The notes under the pieces were generated by a model. That model was not told where the DNA came from. It did no database searches and saw only the letters and a program-made list of their open reading frames with translations. A DNA stretch of 64,000 nucleotides, taken from positions 117,958-181,957 of the forward strand of contig NZ_JAVIFU010000012.1 in assembly GCF_031157315.1 (NCBI RefSeq), in the 5' to 3' direction. Source of the DNA: Paenibacillus sp. LHD-38. GTDB lineage: Bacteria > Bacillota > Bacilli > Paenibacillales > Paenibacillaceae. Positions 33,831 through 47,609 of the stretch are shown piece after piece. How positions within the stretch are numbered: position 1 is the first letter of the stretch; each line of letters begins with the position of its first letter. Position numbers and translations under genes: made by a program.

Positions 33831-36497
33831 GTGGCAGCGATCGAAATCGCGACTTTGCGCACAGAAGGAATACAATTTCCGCTCGGCCTGGACGTTGAGA
33901 GGCCGCAGTTTTGCTGGTCGTTCGGCAGGCCGGATGGTCCCGGAAGCAGCCAGAACGCATTCCGGATTGCCGTTGCAACCAGCGAAGAACGGCTGAAGAC
34001 GGGATTGCCGGATGCGTGGGATAGTGGAATCGTGAGAACCGGCGCGCATACTTCTGTCCCTTACGAAGGCGTCGCGATATTGCCGAGGCAGCGGTATTAC
34101 TGGAATGTGACGGTGTGGGACGAACATGGGAAGCCTTCGACCAGCGGTACGGCGTGGTGGGAAACGGGTATGCTGGCAGGAGACCGTTGGTCGGGACGCT
34201 GGATCGGCGCCTCTGCCGGGGCGAGCGGCGAACAGCCGCTCGTCCAGATCCGAAGGTCTTTCACCGTAAAGGGGACTATTACGCGTGCGCGTGCATACAT
34301 TTCCGGATTAGGCCACTATGAAATGCGTTTGAACGGGGCGAAGGTTGGACAGCGGGAACTTGAACCGGGATGGACGGACTACGACAAAACCGTGCTTTAT
34401 TCGGTCTATGACATAACTTCCCAAGTCCGGCAGGGGGAGAATACGGTTGGCGTTCTTCTCGGCAACGGATTTTATCATGTCGCAGGCGGCCGCTATACGA
34501 AATTCAAAGACAGCTTCGGTGAGCCGAAATGTCTTGCCGAGCTGGTCATCGATTATGATGACGGTACGAGAGATACAATCGTCACCGATCGTTCGTGGTC
34601 GATGAGTGAAAGTCCCCTCACCTTCTCCTGCATATACGGCGGAGAGGATTATGATGCCGGACTGGAGCAGGAGGGTTGGGATGAGCCCGGCTTCGAGGAG
34701 AACGAAAGATGGAGGAGGGTCTGCGAGCTGCAGCCGCCGCAAGGCAAGCTGTCGGCGCAATCGTCTCCTCCGCTCACGGTAACGAAGCGGTTTCCGGTGT
34801 CCGGCGTCTCAGAGCCGCGCAAAGGAGTCTACGTATACGACCTGGGCCAAAATTTTTCGGGCTGGCCTTTCATCCGCATAAGCGGACCACAAGGAACGCG
34901 GGTCAAGCTGACGCCTGCGGAGCTTCTGACGGATGAGGGCATGGCCAATCAGAAATATTCGGGCTCGCCGTACGAGCTGAACTATGTCTTGAAGGGCGGA
35001 AGCATGGAAGAGTGGCATCCCCGGTTTTCGTACTACGGCTTCCGGTACGTGCAGGTGGAAGGTGCAGTGCCGTACGGATATGAGAGCGGCGGGGATGCGT
35101 GGCTTCCGGTACTGCACGGTCTCGAGGGCCAAATGATCTGTCCGGACACGCCCGTATGCGGCGGCTTCCTATGCTCGGACCCGATGCTGAACCAGATTCA
35201 CGAAATAATCGATTGGGCGATCCTCAGCAACATGAAGAGCATTTTCACGGACTGCCCTCACCGCGAGAAGCTGGGCTGGCTGGAGCAGCTTCATCTGATG
35301 GGCCCCTCCATCATGTTTAATTACGATATTGAAGCGCTTTTGGACAAAATCATGCGCGATATGGCCGATGCCCAGCTTCCGAACGGGATGGTGCCGACAA
35401 CGGCGCCGGAATTCGTAGCATTCAAGGAGCCTTGGCATATGTTCCGCGATGCGGCTGCCTGGGGAGGCTCTTACATTCTGGCTGCATGGGAAATGCTTCA
35501 ACGTTACGGCAGCAAAGGCTCGCTGGAAAGACATTACGATGGGATGCGCCGCTACATCGATTATTTAATTGAAACGTCGGACGGATTCATTCTCCGTGGC
35601 GGACTCGGAGATTGGTACGATATCGGACCGAAGGGGCCGGGCTTTGCTCAAAATACGCCCGTTGAGTTTGTGGAAACCGCCATCTACTTCGGGCTGGTCG
35701 GCGCGATGCGGCAAATTGCGGCCGTGCTTGGCAAGGAGGAGGACGCGTCCGCTTATGCGAAGCTTGCCGAATCCGTCAAAGAGGCGTTTAACGCGGCGTT
35801 CTACGATCCATCCTCCGCGCAATACGCCGAAGGAAGCGATGCCGCGACAGCGATGCCGCTCGTAATCGGCCTTGCGCCGGAGGAGCAGCGCGGCGCGCTC
35901 TTGAACCGCCTCGTCCGTAACATAGGGGAGCGGGGATGGCTGACGACCTCGGGCGATGTCGGTCATCGGTATGTGCTACTGGCACTCGCCCGCGGCGGCC
36001 GTTCGGATGTCATCTACCGGATGACGAGGAACACGGATACGCCCGGCTACGGCTATCAGATTACGCACGGCGCAACGACGCTGACAGAAGCCTGGGACGG
36101 ACCGACCGTCGGAAAATCGCAAAACCATTTCATGCTCGGCCATCTCGAAGAGTGGTTGTACAGCAGCTTGGCCGGTCTGGATTACCGTTACCAGCCGGGG
36201 ACCGGGCGCTTCATCGTCAAGGTGAAGCCGGCCGTCTTAGGCGATGTTGCATGGGCGGAAGCATGGCAGCAGCTGCGTCCCGGCTTGGCGAGCGTGAGAT
36301 GGGAGCTCGGTCCCGGGCGGACGGTTTCAGTAAAAGTCGAAATACCCGCGAACAGCGAGGGCCGTATCTTCATTCCTGCAGCATCGCACGCGGAGGTGCG
36401 CATGAGCGGACCAGCAGCCGAATGGCTCGTGTACGAAGACGGTTATGCGGTTTACCGCACGGGTCCGGGTTCCTATTTCTTTACCGCCGCTTATTGA
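33831..36497 (+). CDS. GH78 alpha-L-rhamnosidase
   Basis: An 888-residue GH78 enzyme. Two N-terminal beta-sandwich domains (GLDVERPQFCWSF; ARAYISGLGHYEMRLNGAKV; ELEPGWTDYDKTVLYSVYDI) lead to the (alpha/alpha)6 catalytic domain with FTDCPHREKLGWLEQ near residue 475 (the general-acid Glu follows His-Arg), GLGDWYDIGPKG and the late TTLTEAWDG...QNHFMLGHLEEWLY motif that holds the base. It removes terminal alpha-L-rhamnose. The start is GTG at 33831 with AAGGAGG six bases before it. No secretion signal. It lies third in the GH run, so it probably acts on oligosaccharides together with the GH106-like and GH43-like enzymes. Confidence 0.9.
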   Translation: MAAIEIATLRTEGIQFPLGLDVERPQFCWSFGRPDGPGSSQNAFRIAVATSEERLKTGLPDAWDSGIVRTGAHTSVPYEGVAILPRQRYYWNVTVWDEHGKPSTSGTAWWETGMLAGDRWSGRWIGASAGASGEQPLVQIRRSFTVKGTITRARAYISGLGHYEMRLNGAKVGQRELEPGWTDYDKTVLYSVYDITSQVRQGENTVGVLLGNGFYHVAGGRYTKFKDSFGEPKCLAELVIDYDDGTRDTIVTDRSWSMSESPLTFSCIYGGEDYDAGLEQEGWDEPGFEENERWRRVCELQPPQGKLSAQSSPPLTVTKRFPVSGVSEPRKGVYVYDLGQNFSGWPFIRISGPQGTRVKLTPAELLTDEGMANQKYSGSPYELNYVLKGGSMEEWHPRFSYYGFRYVQVEGAVPYGYESGGDAWLPVLHGLEGQMICPDTPVCGGFLCSDPMLNQIHEIIDWAILSNMKSIFTDCPHREKLGWLEQLHLMGPSIMFNYDIEALLDKIMRDMADAQLPNGMVPTTAPEFVAFKEPWHMFRDAAAWGGSYILAAWEMLQRYGSKGSLERHYDGMRRYIDYLIETSDGFILRGGLGDWYDIGPKGPGFAQNTPVEFVETAIYFGLVGAMRQIAAVLGKEEDASAYAKLAESVKEAFNAAFYDPSSAQYAEGSDAATAMPLVIGLAPEEQRGALLNRLVRNIGERGWLTTSGDVGHRYVLLALARGGRSDVIYRMTRNTDTPGYGYQITHGATTLTEAWDGPTVGKSQNHFMLGHLEEWLYSSLAGLDYRYQPGTGRFIVKVKPAVLGDVAWAEAWQQLRPGLASVRWELGPGRTVSVKVEIPANSEGRIFIPAASHAEVRMSGPAAEWLVYEDGYAVYRTGPGSYFFTAAY

Positions 36498-36589
36498 AGA
36501 AGGCGGCTGGACGGCCTTGGGTCGGCGCACTCCGCCGGTTCAGGGCCGCCGTGGTATTTCGATCGAATGAGGCGAAGAGGAGCTGTTAA

Positions 36590-41862
<5,273 letters not shown>

Positions 41863-41866
41863 CGTA

Positions 41867-44278
41867 ATGAGAGCGAACGAAGGGATGCTGTGGTACCGGA
41901 ATCCTGCAGCGGAATGGGTGGAAGCGCTCGCCGTAGGGAACGGCCGGCTGGGCGGGATGGTATACGGCGGTATTTTTCAGGAACGTATTGCACTGAACGA
42001 GGATACGTTATGGTCGGGACATCCGTCCGATCCGAATAACCGGGAGGCGGCAGCCTATCTGGAGAAGGCGCGGAAGCTCGTATTTGAAGGGAAATACCCG
42101 GAAGCCCAGCGGATGATCGAAGAGCATATGCTGGGGCCGTGGTCCGAGTCTTATCAGCCGCTCGGCGACTTGTATCTCGGGCTGGAAGAGGTCGGCGAAG
42201 CGGAGAATTACAGGCGTGAGCTTGACCTGAACGATGCGGTCTGCCGGACGCGGTTTACGCTGAACGGGGTGCGGTATGTCCGCGAAACTTTCATCTCCGC
42301 GGCCGATCAGGTGATGGTCGTGCGTTATACCGCCGATCAGCCCGGCCGGATAGCCGTCCGGGCATCGTTTGACAGCCAGCTGCACCATCAGGTGCTCCGG
42401 GTCTCCGCCGATAAGCTTGCGATGCAGGGGCGAAGCCCGTCGCATGTGGAGCCGCTTCATGCCCGAAGTGACGATCCGGTCATCTATGAGGAAGAGCGGG
42501 GCATCTGCTTCGAGGCGCAGCTGCTCGCCCTGCCGGAAGGCGGCGCGGCGGCGGACGACGGGGAGGGACGGATCCGGATCGAAGGAGCGGACACCGTAAC
42601 CTTCCTCCTGGCAGCGGCGACCAGCTTCAACGGCTTCGACAAGGATCCCATCCTGGAGGGCCGAAACCCTTCCGAGCTATGCCGCTCCTATCTAGAGGCA
42701 GCTGCCAAGCTTACATACAGCGAGCTGCTGGACCGGCATGTAAGGGATTACAGGTCGCTATACGGACGGGTGGAGCTTGAGCTTGAGGCGCCCGGCCAGC
42801 AGCTTCTGCCGACCGACGAGCGAATTCGGGCGCTTCGCGAAGGAAAGGAAGACGAGCAGCTTGCCGTTCTGTTCTTCCAGTTCGGAAGATATTTGCTTCT
42901 ATCGTCGTCCCGGCCAGGAACGCAAGCGGCGAACTTGCAAGGCATTTGGAATCAGTCGGTCAGACCTCCTTGGTCGTGCAATTATACGGTCAACATTAAT
43001 ACGCAAATGAATTACTGGCCTGCCGAGGTTTGCAATCTTGCGGAATGTCACGAGCCACTCTTTCGTCTATTGGAGGACTTACGGATAGCCGGCAGGGAAA
43101 CGGCGCTTGCCCACTATAAAGCAAGAGGCTGGGTCAGCCATCATGCCGTTGACCTTTGGCGAGTCACGACGCCGTCCGGAGGCCCGTCCAAAGGCCCCGC
43201 AAGCTGGGCGTACTGGCCGATGGGGGGAGCTTGGCTCTGCCAGCATTTATGGGAGCATTACCGGTTCGGGGGAGATCGGACGTTTTTGGCCTCGACCGCT
43301 TATCCGATCATGAAAGAAGCCGCATCGTTTTTCCTGGACTATCTTGTCGAGGATGCGGACGGCTGCTTGGTTTCCAATCCGTCCACTTCGCCGGAGAATA
43401 CATTCATCGGGCCGGACGGCCGCAAATCCGCCGTCAGTCTGGACGCCACAATGGATATTGCCTTGATCCGCGAGCTTTTCGGAAACTGTATGGAAGCTTC
43501 CTACCTCCTCGGGATCGATCAGGAGCTGCATCGGGAACTAGCCGCAGCCAGGGCGCGTCTTCGCCCATTCCGGATCGGCCGCCGTGGACAACTGCAGGAG
43601 TGGTTCTTGGATTTCGAAGAAGCAGAGCCCGGACACCGGCATATGGCCCATCTATATCCGCTGCATCCGGGCAATGAGATCGACATGCGCGGCACCCCCG
43701 AGCTTGCAGGTGCTTGCCGAGTATCGATCGACCTTCGGCTGCTTCACGAGGGAGAAGACGCTGTCGGCTGGTGCTTCGCCTGGTTGATCAGCCTGTTCGC
43801 AAGACTGGAGGACGGTGAGATGTCGCATCGTTATTTGACCAAATTGCTAAAAAATCCGTTTGACAATTTGTTCAATGCCCACCGACATCCGAAGCTGACA
43901 TTTTATCCGCTTACGGTCGAAGCCAACCTCGGGGCGACGGCGGGTATAGCCGAGATGCTGCTGCAGAGCCATGCCGGCGAGCTGAACCTGCTGCCGGCGC
44001 TGCCGGGCGCGTGGAAGGGAGGCCGTGTAACCGGATTGCGCGCACGCGGCGGGTTTACGGTATCACTGGCATGGGCGGATCACTCCCTTCGCGAAGCTGT
44101 AATTGCATCGTCGAATGGCGAGGTTTGCCGTATTCGAACCGATGGAATCGTGCAGGTAACCGTCGGATCGGAAACGGTCGAAGTTCGCGAGATCGCTCCT
44201 TGCGTCTTGGAGTTTCCGACGGAGCCGGGCATAAAATATACGATTTCGCGGCCATTCGAAAAGCAGTACCAAACATAA
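41867..44278 (+). CDS. GH95 alpha-L-fucosidase / alpha-L-galactosidase
   Basis: An 803-residue GH95 enzyme. The N-terminal domain shows NPAAEWVEALAVGNGRLGGM, LNEDTLWSG, and ESYQPLGDLYLG. The (alpha/alpha)6 domain carries NINTQMNYWPAE (the two catalytic-site Asn positions), SPENTF (the general-acid Glu) and HRHMAHLYPLHPG. Where characterised GH95 enzymes have Asp in IDGNFG, this protein reads VEANLG, so the base-assisting Asp is Glu. GH95 enzymes release alpha-1,2-L-fucose or alpha-L-galactose. The ATG at 41867 follows AAGGAGG; longer in-frame starts run into the GH42 gene. A strong terminator follows. Confidence 0.88.
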   Translation: MRANEGMLWYRNPAAEWVEALAVGNGRLGGMVYGGIFQERIALNEDTLWSGHPSDPNNREAAAYLEKARKLVFEGKYPEAQRMIEEHMLGPWSESYQPLGDLYLGLEEVGEAENYRRELDLNDAVCRTRFTLNGVRYVRETFISAADQVMVVRYTADQPGRIAVRASFDSQLHHQVLRVSADKLAMQGRSPSHVEPLHARSDDPVIYEEERGICFEAQLLALPEGGAAADDGEGRIRIEGADTVTFLLAAATSFNGFDKDPILEGRNPSELCRSYLEAAAKLTYSELLDRHVRDYRSLYGRVELELEAPGQQLLPTDERIRALREGKEDEQLAVLFFQFGRYLLLSSSRPGTQAANLQGIWNQSVRPPWSCNYTVNINTQMNYWPAEVCNLAECHEPLFRLLEDLRIAGRETALAHYKARGWVSHHAVDLWRVTTPSGGPSKGPASWAYWPMGGAWLCQHLWEHYRFGGDRTFLASTAYPIMKEAASFFLDYLVEDADGCLVSNPSTSPENTFIGPDGRKSAVSLDATMDIALIRELFGNCMEASYLLGIDQELHRELAAARARLRPFRIGRRGQLQEWFLDFEEAEPGHRHMAHLYPLHPGNEIDMRGTPELAGACRVSIDLRLLHEGEDAVGWCFAWLISLFARLEDGEMSHRYLTKLLKNPFDNLFNAHRHPKLTFYPLTVEANLGATAGIAEMLLQSHAGELNLLPALPGAWKGGRVTGLRARGGFTVSLAWADHSLREAVIASSNGEVCRIRTDGIVQVTVGSETVEVREIAPCVLEFPTEPGIKYTISRPFEKQYQT

Positions 44279-44287
44279 GTATGAATT

Positions 44288-44329
44288 CAGAAAGCGAGCA
44301 GGCCTAAATGGTCTGCTCGCTTTCTGTTT
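44288..44329 (+). terminator. intrinsic terminator after GH95
   Basis: CAGAAAGCGAGCAG plus CC pair with GG plus CTGCTCGCTTTCTG (one G/T pair, five-base loop), followed by TTTC. It ends the GH106-like to GH95 operon. Confidence 0.85.
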
Positions 44330-44372
44330 CTCGCGGCATGGTGAGCGAGCCGGACCATTAAAGTTTAAATGC

Positions 44373-44425
44373 CCTATGGAAAGCAGGGTTGATGGATTGT
44401 TTGCCCCAATAGGCGGTGCTAGGAT
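44373..44425 (+). promoter_or_regulatory. weak candidate CCTATA-type promoter before the second GH2 gene
   Basis: CCTATGGA at 44373 and a -10-like TAGGAT at 44420 keep the spacing seen in the four clear CCTATA promoters to within one base, but the second half-site at about 44394 is not conserved. A terminator lies just upstream, so a promoter must exist in this gap. The assignment is tentative. Confidence 0.3.
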
Positions 44426-44499
44426 TAAGGATGATAGGGATCGAAAAATATTGATAGGCGATAGAGGCTATCGTTCTTTCTAGAAGGGGAGGCGCTTAA

Positions 44500-47400
44500 T
44501 TGATATCTGACCGAACGCAAGAGGGCAGTTCACAGGTTTTGGATCCTTTCGCAGAAATTGCGCTTCGCGAGCATCCGCTTGCGAAGGACGGCATGACCGT
44601 AATCCGGCCGCGCGAATGGAAGAGGAGGTTGTTCAGGAGGGGAGATAAAGCCGCCGAGCGGTTGATCGAGCCGGGCTTTGAGGATCGGCTGAGTCGGTTC
44701 GGGCAAGAACTGGCAGAGCTTCGCGGGCGATATCGCCCCTATCTGAGGCGTCTATCGCCGCCTCCCGCCTATAACCGCCCCAGCCGGGAGCTGGTCAGCT
44801 TCGATTTCCGTTACGAAGAGGGTGGAAACGGGGAATTTGCTCGCGTGCTGCGGGGCGAAGGTGAGTGGAAACGGGTTTCGATTCCCGACTTCCGCGGGCC
44901 GACGAAGGAGGAAGGCCGGTGGACAGGCTATTACCGGACGACCTTCAGCTATCCGAAGACGAAAGCAGGAAAGAAAGTGTTTCTAGTTTTTAAGGCTGTC
45001 GACTATGAAGCGGCCGTTTACGTGAATGGCAAATGCGCGGGCATGCACGAAGGATTGTTCGCGCCTTTCGAGTTCGACATCACTTCTTTGCTTGAGGAGA
45101 CGAACGTGCTCGTTGTCGAAGTAAAGAACGATTATCCGATGATGGGCGTAAACGGTACGCGACTCGATGGAGACAAGATGTACGCCGCCACGGGCCCAGG
45201 CTGGGACGAGCCGGTGTACGGCTGGCATCATTGCCCGCCCGGCGCAGGCATTTACAACTCGGTGTTCCTGGAGGAACGGGCGGAGCTTTTCGTGGAAGAC
45301 ATATTTATTAAGCCAAATCCCGAGGACGGCTCTTTCGAGGCATGGATCGACGTCATGAACATGACGGCGGGTCTCATCGAAGGATCCGAGCTGACGATCG
45401 ACGTTTTTGCGGACAATTTCGAAGGGGAAGGGCTCTCCGGCATTCGTTTCCCGATTGCTTACGCGGGTCCGGGCATGAACAATTACCGGTACAAAATTTT
45501 GTTCCCGGCATTCCGCAGCTGGGAGCCTGACGCACCGCACTTATACCGGCTTAGGGCGAGTCTAGACTGCGAAGGGAGACTGTTGGACGCAAAGGACCGC
45601 TGCTTCGGCATGAGGTCTTTCCGGATGGACGAAGCAGCCGAGCCGAAAGGATCGCTCTTTTTGAACGGCCGGCCAATCCTGCTGCGGGGCGCAAACGAAA
45701 TGGGGCATCTCCAGCAGTGCATCATGCGGGGAGACGAAGAGCAGCTCATTGACGATATTTTGATTGCGAAGCTGGCCAATCTGAATTTTTACCGGATTAC
45801 GCAGCGCCCGGTGCAAGAAGAAATTTACGATTTTATGGACCGTCTCGGCATGATGAACCAATGCGATTTGCCGGCGTTCGGCTATATCCGTCGAAGCAAG
45901 TTTTGCGAGGCGGTCCGACAGGCCGCCGAAATGGAACGGCTCATTCGAAGCCATCCGAGCGTCGTAATGGTATCGCTCATCAATGAGCCATCCCGCCCCG
46001 CAAAGCGGGGCAAAGGACACCGGCATCTGTATCGGGACGAATTGGAAGCTTTCTTCTCGTCGGCAAGGCATGCCATTTATATCGAAAATCCGGACCGCGT
46101 CGTGAAAAACGCGGACGGCGATTATGATCCGCCGACGGAAACGGGGCTGTCCGATTTTCACTGCTATACGATGTGGTATACGAACCATATGATTTCGTTC
46201 GGAGAGCTCTATAAGGGCGGGCTTCCACCGCTCAAGAAGGGCTGGAAGAGCGGATGTGGGGAATACGGATCGGAGGCTCTTGATCATTATGCCTTGATGC
46301 TGAAGCGTTATCCGCGTGAATGGCTGCCGAAGAGCCCGGATGACCCATGGATGCCGGATGCAATCGTCGACAGTCAGACGTATTCGCATCATGGGGATTG
46401 GTACCCGGAATCCGACCGAATCGGGGATTGGATCGAGCGGAGCCAGCGATATCAGGCTACCGTCACAAGGTTGATGACCGATGCAATCCGAAGGCGTTCC
46501 GATCTGATCGTGCAGTCCGCCATCCATCTGCTCATCGACGCCTGGCCGTCGGGATGGATGAAAGCGCTTGTCGGAGCCGACCGGGTGCCAAAGCCTGCCT
46601 ACTTCGCATATCGAGACAGTCTGGAGCCGCTGCGCGTTCATTGGCGGAGCGACCGATGGCGCGCTTATACAGGCGAGTTAGTTGAGCTGGAAGCCTGGCT
46701 GCTTAACGATACTCCTGATGAATATCAAGGCTTGAGGCTGGTCGCTACGCTTCGGAACGAAACCGAGGATTACGCGTCCTTTGAGCTTGAAGCAGACATA
46801 GGGAGTACCGATTCCGCTTATGTCGGCTCCGTGCCGTTCGTCATGCCGGCGGTCGATAGACGCCGGACGCTCCAAGCCGACATTTCCCTATATAATCGTG
46901 CTGGAGAACTCATCAACAGCGAGCGGATAGACATCGAGGTATTCGCGAACAACGTCGAGCTCATAGAGGGCGAAACTACGGTCACTGCTGCGGCGATCGG
47001 AACCGCTGCGGAAGCGCTGTTCTCCGCAATGGGCGTTCGCAGCCGGAGTTATGCAGCAGGCCTCCCTTTCGACGTAATAGCTTTGTCTTCGGCTGAAGCG
47101 TTCCGTCTCCACGAAACGGAGATCGCGAGAGCGATAAATGCTGGGGCAAGGGCGATCATTATCCCTGACGAGAGAGGAGAAGCCGAATGGCGAATCGGGG
47201 ATATCACCGTGCGACAGGAGAAAGCAGGCAGCCTGTATACGCTGGCCTTCGACGAAGCGGATAAGCGGCTAGAGCGATTCGGGGCTTCCGAGTTCCAATT
47301 CTTTTATAACAAGACGTTGGACCGAATGGACGCTCTGACAGGATGCGGCTGGTGCTCGGAGTCGATGTCGCCGCTATTGTATACGTACGCGAAGCCGGGA

Positions 47401-47562
47401 AGCGGGACGGCATCGGCTGGATCCCGCAAACGCAGGGTGCCTGTCGTCGGCTCGGTTCGGCTTGGGCGGGGCGAGCTTATCTTTATGGGTCTTCGCCTCG
47501 AAGGACGGATGGGCTGCAACCCGCCGCTTGACCTGCTCTTGCATGAGATTATTTTCGGCTGA
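44500..47562 (+). CDS. GH2-family glycoside hydrolase (beta-glucuronidase/galactosidase-like)
   Basis: A 1020-residue GH2 enzyme, distant from LacZ. The jelly-roll domain has RTTFSYPKTKAGKKVFLVFK and AAVYVNGKCAGMHEG. The immunoglobulin-like and TIM-barrel domains follow with FLNGRPILLRGANEMGHLQQ. The acid/base Glu is in VSLINEPSRP (about residue 496) and the nucleophile is probably the first Glu of GCGEYGSEALD (about 587). About 270 extra residues follow the barrel. Sugar specificity is not readable; beta-D-glucuronic acid, beta-galactose or alpha-L-arabinopyranose are all known for GH2 in pectin loci. The start is TTG with GGGGAGG seven bases upstream. No signal peptide. Confidence 0.8.
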   Translation: MISDRTQEGSSQVLDPFAEIALREHPLAKDGMTVIRPREWKRRLFRRGDKAAERLIEPGFEDRLSRFGQELAELRGRYRPYLRRLSPPPAYNRPSRELVSFDFRYEEGGNGEFARVLRGEGEWKRVSIPDFRGPTKEEGRWTGYYRTTFSYPKTKAGKKVFLVFKAVDYEAAVYVNGKCAGMHEGLFAPFEFDITSLLEETNVLVVEVKNDYPMMGVNGTRLDGDKMYAATGPGWDEPVYGWHHCPPGAGIYNSVFLEERAELFVEDIFIKPNPEDGSFEAWIDVMNMTAGLIEGSELTIDVFADNFEGEGLSGIRFPIAYAGPGMNNYRYKILFPAFRSWEPDAPHLYRLRASLDCEGRLLDAKDRCFGMRSFRMDEAAEPKGSLFLNGRPILLRGANEMGHLQQCIMRGDEEQLIDDILIAKLANLNFYRITQRPVQEEIYDFMDRLGMMNQCDLPAFGYIRRSKFCEAVRQAAEMERLIRSHPSVVMVSLINEPSRPAKRGKGHRHLYRDELEAFFSSARHAIYIENPDRVVKNADGDYDPPTETGLSDFHCYTMWYTNHMISFGELYKGGLPPLKKGWKSGCGEYGSEALDHYALMLKRYPREWLPKSPDDPWMPDAIVDSQTYSHHGDWYPESDRIGDWIERSQRYQATVTRLMTDAIRRRSDLIVQSAIHLLIDAWPSGWMKALVGADRVPKPAYFAYRDSLEPLRVHWRSDRWRAYTGELVELEAWLLNDTPDEYQGLRLVATLRNETEDYASFELEADIGSTDSAYVGSVPFVMPAVDRRRTLQADISLYNRAGELINSERIDIEVFANNVELIEGETTVTAAAIGTAAEALFSAMGVRSRSYAAGLPFDVIALSSAEAFRLHETEIARAINAGARAIIIPDERGEAEWRIGDITVRQEKAGSLYTLAFDEADKRLERFGASEFQFFYNKTLDRMDALTGCGWCSESMSPLLYTYAKPGSGTASAGSRKRRVPVVGSVRLGRGELIFMGLRLEGRMGCNPPLDLLLHEIIFG

Positions 47563-47609
47563 AAGTAAGGAAGAGGAGACTTGGCGATTAGAGAAGGGAG
47601 AAGAGAAAT